12,083 nt of DNA from positions 1-12,083 of the forward strand of contig CALGLM010000148.1 in NCBI GenBank assembly GCA_937930275.1, in the 5' to 3' direction. Numbering within the stretch: the stretch's first letter is position 1; the number at the start of each line of letters is the position of its first letter. This DNA comes from an uncultured Ignavibacteria bacterium (GTDB lineage: Bacteria; Bacteroidota; Ignavibacteria; Ignavibacteriales; Melioribacteraceae). The notes below the pieces were generated by a model. It searched no databases. It saw nothing but the letters and a program-made list of their open reading frames with translations, and was not told the DNA's origin. Made by a program: the position numbers and the translations under genes. This document shows positions 7,101 through 12,083 of this stretch, one piece after another.

Positions 7101-9379
7101 TACGTTACATTCCTTTACTAAAAGAAAAAGGTTGTAATATTATTTTTGAATTTCAAAAAGAATTAGCTCCCCTATTATTTTACACAAATGGCTATTATAA
7201 GCCATTAATTAAGAATAATTTCGATTTAAAGGACGTAAAATCGGATTATTATATTTCATTATTAAAGTTGCCGAGAATCTTTTGCACAAATATAGCCAAC
7301 ATTCCAAAATTAGCCCCCATAATCAAATTAAATGAAGCTTTAGTTTTTAAATATAAAAGTATGCTTAATGTAAAAAAGAAAAAAATAGGGCTTGTTTGGG
7401 CGGGCAACCCTATTCATCCGAACGACCATAATAGAAGCATCCCTTTTGCATACTTAAAAGTATTATTTAATAGTCCGGATACACATTTTTATTTACTTCA
7501 AAAAGAAAATAAACTTCTTTTGGAAGAGTACAATGTTTACAACAATATAACCGATTTATCGGCAGAATTAACAACTTTAGAAAATACTGCTGCAATTATA
7601 TTCAGTTTAGACATAATTGTAACTGTTGATACAATGGTTGCACACTTAGCCGGTACATTAAATAAACCAACTTACTTATTGTTGCCTTTTTTACCTGATT
7701 GGCGCTGGTTATTAAACAGGGAAGACTCAGTTTGGTACAATTCCATTAAGATTTTCAGACAAATAAGTCCCGGCGATTGGAGTTTTCCTGTTGAAAAGAT
7801 TTATAAAGAATTAAATGACAATAAAGAAACTCGACTATTGGAGCAACAAATAAAACTTTTAGTCAATTCCGGAAAATATGGTGAAGCGATTGAGCTATTA
7901 AAAGATGACTTAACAAAGCCCGGCAATAAAGTTAATTTATTAAGTGAGATTGCGCTTGTTTTTATAAACTTAAAAGAATTTGATACGGCAATATCTATTT
8001 TAGAAACGGCCATAAAGTTAGATGATAAAAATTTTGAAATAATATATAACTTAGGATATTGCTATCACCTATTAAACAATTTTGAAAAGGCAAGTTTTTA
8101 TTACAAAGAGACATTAAATTTAAATCCGATTAATATTAACGCATTAAATAATCTCGGATTAATTGAAAGAGATTTTGGCAATATTAATTGTGCTGAAAAA
8201 CTATTTACAAAAGCAATATCCATATGTTTTAATAAGCCCTTTTTACATAATAACTTAGGAACTATAAACGAATCATGCGGGAATAATGCCTTAGCTATAG
8301 AAAACTTTAATACGGCTCTTTCCATTGATCCTAACAACGTAGATGCTTTAATAAATTTATCAAATGTATATCATTATACTAATAAACCCGAAACCTCACT
8401 CGAAATAATTGATAAAGCAGTAAAACTATCTCCCAATAATCCTACCGTAAGATTTAACAGGGCTTTATTATTACTGCGAATAGGAAAATTAAAAGAAGGC
8501 TTTGAAGAATATGAGTATAGGGCAAAAAGAATTGATTATCCCAACTACTCATTTAGAAAACCTCGCTTAACAAGTTTGGAAGAAATTAAAGGAAAGACAA
8601 TTCTTGTTTATGATGAGCAAGGTTACGGCGATACAATTCAATTTTGTAGATATATAAAAAACTTAAATAGTTTAGGATGTGAAGTAAAATTATTATGTCA
8701 TCCTCCCCTTGTTGATTTAATGAAAGGATGTTTAGGCATTTCTCAAGTTATCGGCAGAACGAATTTAGGTGATTCCGATATAGAATATGATTATTATATA
8801 CCCTTATTAAGTTTAGGCATGTTTTTTGAATCCCGTTTAGAAGAAATAAAAGTTAATGTTCCTTACATATTGGTTGACCATAACTTACAAGAGAAATGGG
8901 CTAATGATTTAATAAAAACCGGAAGGTTAAGAGTTGGTATTGTTTGGAAAGGAAAGCAAACACCGGGGAATACTCACAGAACGTGCAAATTAGAAAACTT
9001 TGTGCCTCTTTTTAATAATAAAGCTGATTTTTATAGTTTACAATTCGATTTACAAGACGAATATCAGATTGAGATTTTAAAGAAGTACAATGTTCAAAAT
9101 TTAGGAAATAAAATAAAAACGTTTAACGATACTGCAGCAATAATATCCCTCCTTGATTTGGTAATTAGTATTGATACTTCAGTAGCCCATTTATCATGTG
9201 CATTAGGAAAACAAACATGGATTCTACTATCCTCAAAGTGTGACTGGCGTTGGCACGATTTTAGAAGTGATAGTCCATGGTATCCTACTGCAACATTGTT
9301 TAGACAAATAGAATTTAATAAATGGAATACTGTATTTGCGGAAGCAGACAAAAAATTGAAAGAATTAATCAATAACTAA
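4130..9379 (+). CDS. Triple-module TPR-glycosyltransferase, probable flagellin O-glycosyltransferase
   Basis: This 1749-residue protein holds three consecutive modules of TPR array plus GT-B (GT9/GT41-like) domain. TPR arrays lie at about 14-367, 653-950 and 1232-1468; GT domains at about 376-640, 963-1228 and 1480-1747. Each GT domain repeats the same landmarks: E-x-G-x-G-D (394-399, 981-986, 1496-1501); G-x-V-W-x-G (501-506, 1087-1092, 1603-1608); D-T-x-x-A-H-L (576-582, 1167-1173, 1682-1688); D-W-R-W (599-602, 1190-1193, 1705-1708). Before each GT the last TPR ends in a Gly-Trp/Phe helix with YEWR, FEYS or YEYR. Bacterial proteins with a single such module include FlmG of Caulobacter, which binds flagellin through its TPRs and glycosylates it in the cytoplasm. 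Flagellin 1 starts 27 nt downstream, so cotranscription is likely. An in-frame TAG 15 nt upstream fixes the start. No signal peptide or membrane helix is seen. The architecture is certain; the flagellin substrate is inferred from context. All three GT domains look intact, though the third has Lys for Asn after W-K-G. Confidence 0.9.
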   Translation: MKNLPIPEHTEGELDSAEKKYLELKNLLPANNEVNFWLGYLYFQKNDFISAQKTIEEFLKVNNNIKAWNLLGLIYQNMKQFEKAKEAYQTAISLNPKYLDSQFNLGVLLTENNFFDEAIEIFTLINEENSEDCEPYFLLGYCYQQKKNYNLAIHFYSTSQSLNCNKAELYANCANIFCEISQFDKAIEYINDGLNLYPENEDLLIALAFYYEKTSDFQNQESVLLKLTESGTANYIPFFRLANLYKTIWQLDKAELYYKKALSLSPENEDVLLNYGVLCHALGNFENAVELFKVVLKKMPNNLSALNNLANSLLDLEKFDEAKNVYQIIFNNFPNSSLEHFNFGLALLLNGNYEEGFKHYEWRLLLNEYKREIAGKLRWNGENLYNKTLFVYGEQGIGDIIMFSRFLPQIKEKYNCKIIFECRKEIINLIILNFPEISVIERGSNININSFDYYCSLLSLPLLLKIKNTNDINPNPYLKADINKEAKWQNYFSTFNKLKVGIVWKGNPFPLEHRKRHTELKYFFEIAKINEIQLFSLQFGENCKAELDMHNIIELAYNFDETAAIIKNLDLIITVDTSIAHLAGALGTKTWVLLTKIPDWRWLLKDNSSYWYYSIMLFRQKEFNNWNSVFDDVKSSLIKLITTSSENIELNYQILKEKAFNLLEENKLNESIEIYKLLTINFPNDIESFIWLGVAYYNFGNYKSAISNFKKVLETLGSLPEQIYNYYCTSFLNLGQYDEGIKETKNAIEIYENSAELNNTYGLLLAANNKKDEALNYFYKTLKLNNYFLPAMVNIANTYQDLKQFNKAIDYSKEALKNHPDILQFNQIIGNCYLNINKPDESIKYFKLIAEKSEDPKLCNNYGIALQRIHNYHLANHYFLKALNLENDNYGYLGNLGNNYALTHNFEKALECFNKGLEIAPGNKDLISMVGLIKLLTEDFNKGWQLFEYSLTKNVPFANIPDCKEYNGENLTGKTILIYSEHGLGDTLQFIRYIPLLKEKGCNIIFEFQKELAPLLFYTNGYYKPLIKNNFDLKDVKSDYYISLLKLPRIFCTNIANIPKLAPIIKLNEALVFKYKSMLNVKKKKIGLVWAGNPIHPNDHNRSIPFAYLKVLFNSPDTHFYLLQKENKLLLEEYNVYNNITDLSAELTTLENTAAIIFSLDIIVTVDTMVAHLAGTLNKPTYLLLPFLPDWRWLLNREDSVWYNSIKIFRQISPGDWSFPVEKIYKELNDNKETRLLEQQIKLLVNSGKYGEAIELLKDDLTKPGNKVNLLSEIALVFINLKEFDTAISILETAIKLDDKNFEIIYNLGYCYHLLNNFEKASFYYKETLNLNPININALNNLGLIERDFGNINCAEKLFTKAISICFNKPFLHNNLGTINESCGNNALAIENFNTALSIDPNNVDALINLSNVYHYTNKPETSLEIIDKAVKLSPNNPTVRFNRALLLLRIGKLKEGFEEYEYRAKRIDYPNYSFRKPRLTSLEEIKGKTILVYDEQGYGDTIQFCRYIKNLNSLGCEVKLLCHPPLVDLMKGCLGISQVIGRTNLGDSDIEYDYYIPLLSLGMFFESRLEEIKVNVPYILVDHNLQEKWANDLIKTGRLRVGIVWKGKQTPGNTHRTCKLENFVPLFNNKADFYSLQFDLQDEYQIEILKKYNVQNLGNKIKTFNDTAAIISLLDLVISIDTSVAHLSCALGKQTWILLSSKCDWRWHDFRSDSPWYPTATLFRQIEFNKWNTVFAEADKKLKELINN

Positions 9380-9406
9380 CAAATTACATTAAATAGGAGA
9401 AACGAT

Positions 9407-10279
9407 ATGCCATTCAGAATTAATACCAACATTGATGCGCTGAAAGCATATTACAATTTGTCGAAGATCAATTCCGACTTAACCGAATCACAATTACGTA
9501 TAGCAAGCGGTAAAAAATTAAACCGCGTTGCAGACGATACATCCGGTTTTAACGTTGGTACATCTCTACAAGGCAAGTTGAAAATCATGGAAGGTGCCTT
9601 AGGCAATATTTCTGCAGCAAAAGACTTACTTTCAACAGCGGAAAGCAACTTATTAGGTATAAACGACCTTTTAACCAAAATTGAAGGAAAACTTTCTGAC
9701 GCTACAAACCCGACAGCAGATCCGACTGCAATTAAAGACGATATCCTTTCTTTAGCAAAAGAAATCGAATCAAAATTAAAGAGCTCGAAATTTAATACCA
9801 CCTCGTTATTGTATTCAACAGCGGGTAAAGGATTTACCTTTAGCGTTGGTGAACTTGGCGATACTTTGCAATTAGATTTTGCATCAACTCTCGCTTCAAC
9901 CGGTAATAACGGTTATGCAACAAACTTTTCTGCAGGTTTAACAAGTTTTGTTAATGTTTCTACCAGTTATTTAACATCTTTATCAACAACAAATACCGGA
10001 ACACTTTCCAGCTTAACAACTGCTTTAAGTTCGCTTAAAAGTGCTGTTGTAACTGCTTTAGGTAAAATCGGTAACTCGGTTCAAAGATTAGATGTTAAAG
10101 AAGAAACACTTAACACATCTATTTCAAATGCTAAATCAAGCATTAGCCGTATATTTGATACAGATATGGCTTGGGAACAACTAAACGCAATGCGCGGAAC
10201 AATTTTACAACAGTCTGCCACTTCTATGTTGGCACAGTTAAACATGAGCCCGCAACAAGTTATGCAGTTATTCCAATAA
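9407..10279 (+). CDS. fliC: Flagellin 1 (short, Ser/Thr-rich centre)
   Basis: The product is a 290-residue filament subunit. The N-terminal D0/D1 part shows NTNIDALKAYYNLSK and RIASGKKLNRVADDTSGFNVG (31-51), equivalent to the classical LSSGxRINxAxDDxAG. The C-terminal part shows DMAWEQLNAMRGTILQQSATSMLAQLN (253-279), equivalent to the usual coiled C-terminus, and ends SPQQVMQLFQ. It is much shorter than enterobacterial FliC, so the D2/D3 outer domains are missing or tiny. Residues 185-212 hold 17 Ser/Thr in 28 positions, a plausible O-glycan acceptor region. The ribosome site AGGAGA lies 6 nt before the ATG. The gene follows the TPR-glycosyltransferase by 27 nt and lacks the FliA-type promoter block of its paralogues, so it is probably read from the upstream gene's promoter or from one inside that gene. 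Of the first 100 residues, 83 match flagellin 2. Like other flagellins it should be exported by the flagellar type III system, without a cleaved signal. Confidence 0.96.
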   Translation: MPFRINTNIDALKAYYNLSKINSDLTESQLRIASGKKLNRVADDTSGFNVGTSLQGKLKIMEGALGNISAAKDLLSTAESNLLGINDLLTKIEGKLSDATNPTADPTAIKDDILSLAKEIESKLKSSKFNTTSLLYSTAGKGFTFSVGELGDTLQLDFASTLASTGNNGYATNFSAGLTSFVNVSTSYLTSLSTTNTGTLSSLTTALSSLKSAVVTALGKIGNSVQRLDVKEETLNTSISNAKSSISRIFDTDMAWEQLNAMRGTILQQSATSMLAQLNMSPQQVMQLFQ

Positions 10280-10297
10280 TATAATTTTATCCTTAAA

Positions 10298-10328
10298 CGG
10301 AAGAAGTTTTGTTGCTAAACTTCTTCCG
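10298..10328 (+). terminator. 12-bp perfect hairpin after flagellin 1, without T-run
   Basis: CGGAAGAAGTTT at 10298-10309 is exactly complementary to 10317-10328, with a 7-nt loop. It begins 19 nt after the flagellin 1 stop codon. No T-run follows, so this is not a textbook intrinsic terminator. It may instead stabilise the 3' end of the flagellin mRNA or give partial termination before fliS. The hairpin is certain; the role is inferred. Confidence 0.5.
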
Positions 10329-10391
10329 AATCTGGATACTATTTGAAAATTTTATTAATATTTCCTGTAAATAACTAAACAGAGCAAAAAG

Positions 10392-10706
10392 ATGAACCCA
10401 AATAACAAAGCCAACGCATATCTAATGAAAGAGATAGCAGAAGCCTCACCACAAAAACTACTTCTAAAGACCTATGATTTTGCAATCGTGCATTATCAAA
10501 GAGGAGATTACTATAAAGCTAACAAAGCCGTAACCGAGTTAATCAATTCATTAAATTTTACTGATGAAAACACTAAGGATATTTCGCTTGGTTTGTTAAG
10601 GTTATACCAATTTACACAAGAAATGGGTAGAAAAGGTAATTTTGCCGTTTCGGTAAAAATTTTACAAGAATTACGTGATACTTGGCAAATTGTTTTTAAT
10701 CGATGA
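10392..10706 (+). CDS. fliS: FliS-like flagellin export chaperone
   Basis: The protein has 104 residues, slightly shorter than typical FliS (about 120-135). It has the family's N-terminal pattern NAYLMKEIAEASPQKLLLKTYDFAI, corresponding to N-x-Y-x-x-x-x-V-x-x-A-S-P-x-x-L-x-x-x-L-Y-D-G-A-I. Amphipathic helices follow, with a KANKAVTELINSLNF segment, LLRLYQFTQEMGRKGNF (usual L-Y-x-Y-x-x-x-x-L-x-x-A-N) and a final LQELRDTW (usual L-x-x-L-R-E-x-W). FliS binds the C-terminal helix of flagellin in the cytoplasm and keeps it unpolymerised until export. An in-frame TAA seven codons upstream and the absence of other start codons fix the ATG; there is only AGAG as a ribosome site, suggesting modest translation. 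The gene lies between flagellins 1 and 2, which fits its role. No fliD or fliW is visible in this window. Shortness and sequence divergence leave some doubt, but context and motifs agree well. Confidence 0.88.
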   Translation: MNPNNKANAYLMKEIAEASPQKLLLKTYDFAIVHYQRGDYYKANKAVTELINSLNFTDENTKDISLGLLRLYQFTQEMGRKGNFAVSVKILQELRDTWQIVFNR

Positions 10707-10712
10707 AAAAAC

Positions 10713-10739
10713 TAAACTTTTAAATTTTTTTTTCGATAG
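10713..10739 (+). promoter_or_regulatory. FliA (sigma-28) type promoter for flagellin 2
   Basis: TAAA at 10713-10716 and TTCGATAG at 10732-10739 are separated by exactly 15 nt. The classical FliA consensus is TAAA-N15-GCCGATAA, so the -35, the spacer and the CGATA core agree. The spacer contains a long T-run. Transcription should start near 10746, giving a leader of about 57 nt. The same element at the same place before flagellin 3 supports the call. Confidence 0.75.
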
Positions 10740-10784
10740 TGTTGATAGAATAACTTTAAACAAATAACATTTTCCCAAATTAAA

Positions 10785-10796
10785 TTACACGGAGGT
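10785..10796 (+). promoter_or_regulatory. Shine-Dalgarno with CsrA-like motif, flagellin 2 leader
   Basis: TTACACGGAGGT holds the strong ribosome site GGAGG (10791-10795), 7 nt before the ATG at 10803. It also fits the CsrA recognition pattern around A-N-GGA (consensus RUACARGGAUGU). CsrA control of flagellin translation is known in Bacillus (hag, with FliW) and Campylobacter (flaA). The ribosome site is sure; CsrA binding is only a suggestion. Confidence 0.5.
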
Positions 10797-10802
10797 AATA
10801 CA

Positions 10803-11672
10803 ATGGGATTTAAGGTTAACACAAACATCGATGCGCTAAGTGCCTATTACAATTTAGCCAAGGTTAACAACGATTTAACCAAATCACAACTCAGAATAGC
10901 CAGCGGTTCAAAACTCCAACATGTTTCAGATGATACAAGCGGTTTTAACGTTGGTAACTCGTTAAAAGGTAAAGTAAAAATCATGGAAGGAGCTCAAGGT
11001 AACATTTCTGCTGCTAAAGACTTATTATCTACTGCAGAAAGTAACTTACTTGGCGTTAACGACCTTTTAACAAAAATAGAAGGTAAACTTTCCGATGCTA
11101 CAAACCCAACCGCAGACCCAACCGCAATTGGTGACGACATCAAAGCTCTTGCTACAGAAATTGAAGCAAAATTAAAATCAACCAAATTTAACAACACAAG
11201 TCTTCTTTATTCATCAGCAGGTGCCGGATTCGTATTCCAAGTTGGTGAAGCAACAGATACCTTAAAGTTAGATTTTGCTACTACGATTGCATCAGGTAGT
11301 AATAATGGTTTTGCTACAAGCTTCTCGGCTTCGTTAAACAGCTTTGTTAACGTTTCTACAAGTTATTTAACATCAACTTCAGGCGGTGACGGCGGATTAA
11401 AAGGCTTAACTTCAGCTTTAACTTCGTTAAAGAGCGCTGTTACGGGTGCTTTAGGTAAAATCGGTAACTTTACACAAAGATTGGATATTAAGGAAGAAAC
11501 CCTTAATACCGGTATTTCTAACGCCAAATCGAGCATAAGCAGAATTTATGACACAGATATGGCTTGGGAACAATTAAATGCTATGAGAGGAACTATATTA
11601 CAGCAGTCTGCTACTTCAATGTTAGCTCAATTAAACATGGCTCCTCAGCAAGTTTTACAATTATTCGGTTAA
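10803..11672 (+). CDS. fliC: Flagellin 2 (short)
   Basis: The product is a 289-residue flagellin with the same plan as flagellin 1: N-terminal MGFKVNTNIDAL, RIASGSKLQHVSDDTSGFNVG (31-51), and C-terminal DMAWEQLNAMRG through APQQVLQLFG. It differs most in the middle: the Ser/Thr-rich stretch of flagellin 1 is here broken by a glycine-rich STSGGDGGLKG (191-201), leaving 12 Ser/Thr among residues 185-211. This could mean fewer glycosylation sites or a different filament surface. It has its own FliA-type promoter 63 nt upstream of the ATG, a strong ribosome site (GGAGG) and its own intrinsic terminator, so it forms a self-contained unit. Together with flagellin 3 it forms a recent tandem duplication; flagellin 1 is the older paralogue. 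It may be the major filament protein, judging from the expression signals. Confidence 0.97.
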   Translation: MGFKVNTNIDALSAYYNLAKVNNDLTKSQLRIASGSKLQHVSDDTSGFNVGNSLKGKVKIMEGAQGNISAAKDLLSTAESNLLGVNDLLTKIEGKLSDATNPTADPTAIGDDIKALATEIEAKLKSTKFNNTSLLYSSAGAGFVFQVGEATDTLKLDFATTIASGSNNGFATSFSASLNSFVNVSTSYLTSTSGGDGGLKGLTSALTSLKSAVTGALGKIGNFTQRLDIKEETLNTGISNAKSSISRIYDTDMAWEQLNAMRGTILQQSATSMLAQLNMAPQQVLQLFG

Positions 11673-11692
11673 TTTTGATTTTCCCCTTCCCC

Positions 11693-11730
11693 AAAAACGA
11701 ACCCTTTCGCAAGAAAGGGTTTGTTTTTTT
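11693..11730 (+). terminator. Intrinsic terminator of flagellin 2
   Basis: An 11-bp stem (11698-11708 with 11713-11723, one G-T pair) is closed by a GCAA tetraloop of the GNRA type. An A-run before and a T-run after (to 11730) extend the pairing and supply the U-tract. It starts about 20 nt after the flagellin 2 stop and isolates flagellin 3 as a separate transcript. Confidence 0.93.
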
Positions 11731-11752
11731 AAATATTTTTATTAAATTATAT

Positions 11753-11779
11753 TAAACTTTCGAAATTTTTTTTCGATAA
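11753..11779 (+). promoter_or_regulatory. FliA (sigma-28) type promoter for flagellin 3
   Basis: TAAA at 11753-11756, a 15-nt spacer and TTCGATAA at 11772-11779 match the classical TAAA-N15-GCCGATAA at 10 of the 12 fixed positions. The start of transcription should be near 11786, leaving a leader of about 54 nt. It closely resembles the element at 10713-10739, including the T-run in the spacer. Confidence 0.8.
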
Positions 11780-11821
11780 TGTTTGTAGAATAAAAACAAA
11801 TAACATATTTCCCAAAATAAA

Positions 11822-11833
11822 TTACACGGAGGT
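11822..11833 (+). promoter_or_regulatory. Shine-Dalgarno with CsrA-like motif, flagellin 3 leader
   Basis: The 12-mer TTACACGGAGGT is identical to the one before flagellin 2 and sits 6 nt before the ATG at 11840. It contains the ribosome site GGAGG within an A-N-GGA context. Much of the leader upstream (ACAAATAACAT, TTTCCCAAA) is also shared with flagellin 2. Confidence 0.5.
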
Positions 11834-11839
11834 AATACT

Positions 11840-12083
11840 ATGGGATTTAAAGTAAATACCAACATCGATGCGCTAAATGCTTATTACAATTTAGCGAAGG
11901 TAAACAATGATTTAACCAAATCACAGCTAAGAATAGCCAGTGGTCAAAAATTGCAACACGTATCTGATGATACCAGCGGTTTTAACGTAGGCAACTCGTT
12001 AAAAGGAAAAGTAAAAATTATGGAAGGAGCTCAAGGTAACATTTCTGCTGCTAAAGATTTATTATCTACTGCAGAAAGCAACT
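11840..12083 (+). CDS. fliC: Flagellin 3, N-terminal part (cut by window edge)
   Basis: ATG at 11840 opens a frame that runs off the right edge after 81 codons. The visible residues are identical to flagellin 2 except at residues 13 (Asn for Ser) and 36 (Gln for Ser), and contain the same RIASGxKLQHVSDDTSGFNVG signature. The gene has its own FliA-type promoter and strong ribosome site. The near identity at protein level with many silent third-base changes shows a duplication kept under selection, or gene conversion followed by drift. Whether its central region is Ser/Thr-rich like flagellin 1 or glycine-rich like flagellin 2 cannot be seen. A further flagellin copy may lie beyond the edge. 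Confidence 0.96.
   Translation, partial: MGFKVNTNIDALNAYYNLAKVNNDLTKSQLRIASGQKLQHVSDDTSGFNVGNSLKGKVKIMEGAQGNISAAKDLLSTAESN

Larger units (their letters stand above)
10713..10802 (+). repeat. Direct repeat, copy 1: promoter-leader block of flagellin 2
   Basis: This 90-nt block is nearly the same as 11753-11839. They share TAAACTTT, the T-run, TTCGATA, TAGAATAA, ACAAATAACAT, TTTCCCAAA and TAAATTACACGGAGGTAATAC, with a few substitutions and small indels. The repetition continues into the coding regions, so it marks one end of a tandem duplication with a period of about 1040 nt. Confidence 0.9.
11753..11839 (+). repeat. Direct repeat, copy 2: promoter-leader block of flagellin 3
   Basis: This 87-nt block is the second copy of the promoter-leader unit and is 3 nt shorter than copy 1. 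The differences fall mainly in the middle of the leader, while the promoter boxes and ribosome site are kept, which suggests that these are the functional parts. Confidence 0.9.

Noticed and set aside
9104..9131. TAAA...CGATA pair near the 3' end of the triple-module gene as a FliA promoter for flagellin 1.
   Set aside because: The spacing is about 12 instead of 15 nt, it lies about 280 nt from the flagellin start, and the bases encode the conserved segment before N-D-T-A-A.
4130..9379. Suspicion that three separate genes had been joined by sequencing error.
   Set aside because: The frame is open throughout without internal stops, and the linkers between GT domains run directly into TPR repeats with no ribosome site and start codon at the module borders that would suggest separate genes.
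9451..9801. Antisense open frame inside flagellin 1, with a similar one at 10994-11197 inside flagellin 2.
   Set aside because: The two resemble each other only because the flagellins opposite are paralogues; neither has a start context of its own.
11564..11755. A 63-codon plus-strand frame over the end of flagellin 2 and its terminator.
   Set aside because: It is out of frame with the conserved flagellin C-terminus and runs through the intrinsic terminator.
1..12083. CRISPR arrays, tRNA or rRNA genes, insertion sequences and phage genes.
   Set aside because: No regularly spaced short repeats, cloverleaf sequences, transposase motifs or terminal inverted repeats were seen; the only sizeable repeats are the flagellin units.

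Overview
The window is a flagellin locus from an AT-rich Gram-negative bacterium. The best taxonomic guess is the Chlorobiota/Ignavibacteria side of the FCB group. That guess rests on the short flagellins (about 290 residues, opening like M-G-F-x-V/I-N-T-N-I-x-A-L), the strong A/T codon bias and the wealth of PAS and TPR proteins. It is an impression from the sequence, not a database result.

Layout. (1) 1-682, minus: the N-terminal part of a tandem PAS-domain sensor protein, starting at TTG and cut by the left edge. (2) 801/810-1955, plus: a stand-alone HD-domain protein that keeps the full metal and catalytic signature of RelA/SpoT alarmone hydrolases but has no synthetase domain. (3) 1952-4006, minus: a two-headed glycosyltransferase, CgeB-like GT-B followed by family-2 GT-A and two TPR-like repeats; it converges on gene 2 with a 4-nt overlap. 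(4) 4130-9379, plus: a 1749-residue protein made of three successive TPR-plus-glycosyltransferase modules. (5) 9407-10279: flagellin 1, only 27 nt downstream of gene 4. (6) 10392-10706: FliS-like flagellin chaperone. (7) 10803-11672: flagellin 2. (8) 11840 to the right edge: flagellin 3, 79 of 81 visible residues identical to flagellin 2.

How the parts may work together. TPR-GT41/GT9-like proteins next to flagellin genes recall FlmG of Caulobacter, whose TPR part binds flagellin and whose GT part glycosylates it. The simplest reading is a flagellin production and modification cluster: flagellins, their export chaperone, and one or two O-glycosyltransferases. The unusual part is the three-module TPR-GT protein.

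Regulation. Flagellins 2 and 3 each carry a near-identical upstream block with a FliA (sigma-28) type promoter, TAAA-N15-TTCGATA(A/G), and a roughly 60-nt leader whose Shine-Dalgarno lies inside a CsrA-like motif (ACGGAGG). Flagellin 1 has neither and probably shares transcription with the glycosyltransferase gene. A strong intrinsic terminator follows flagellin 2. A 12-bp hairpin without a T-run separates flagellin 1 from fliS. No tRNA, rRNA, CRISPR array, insertion sequence or phage gene was seen.
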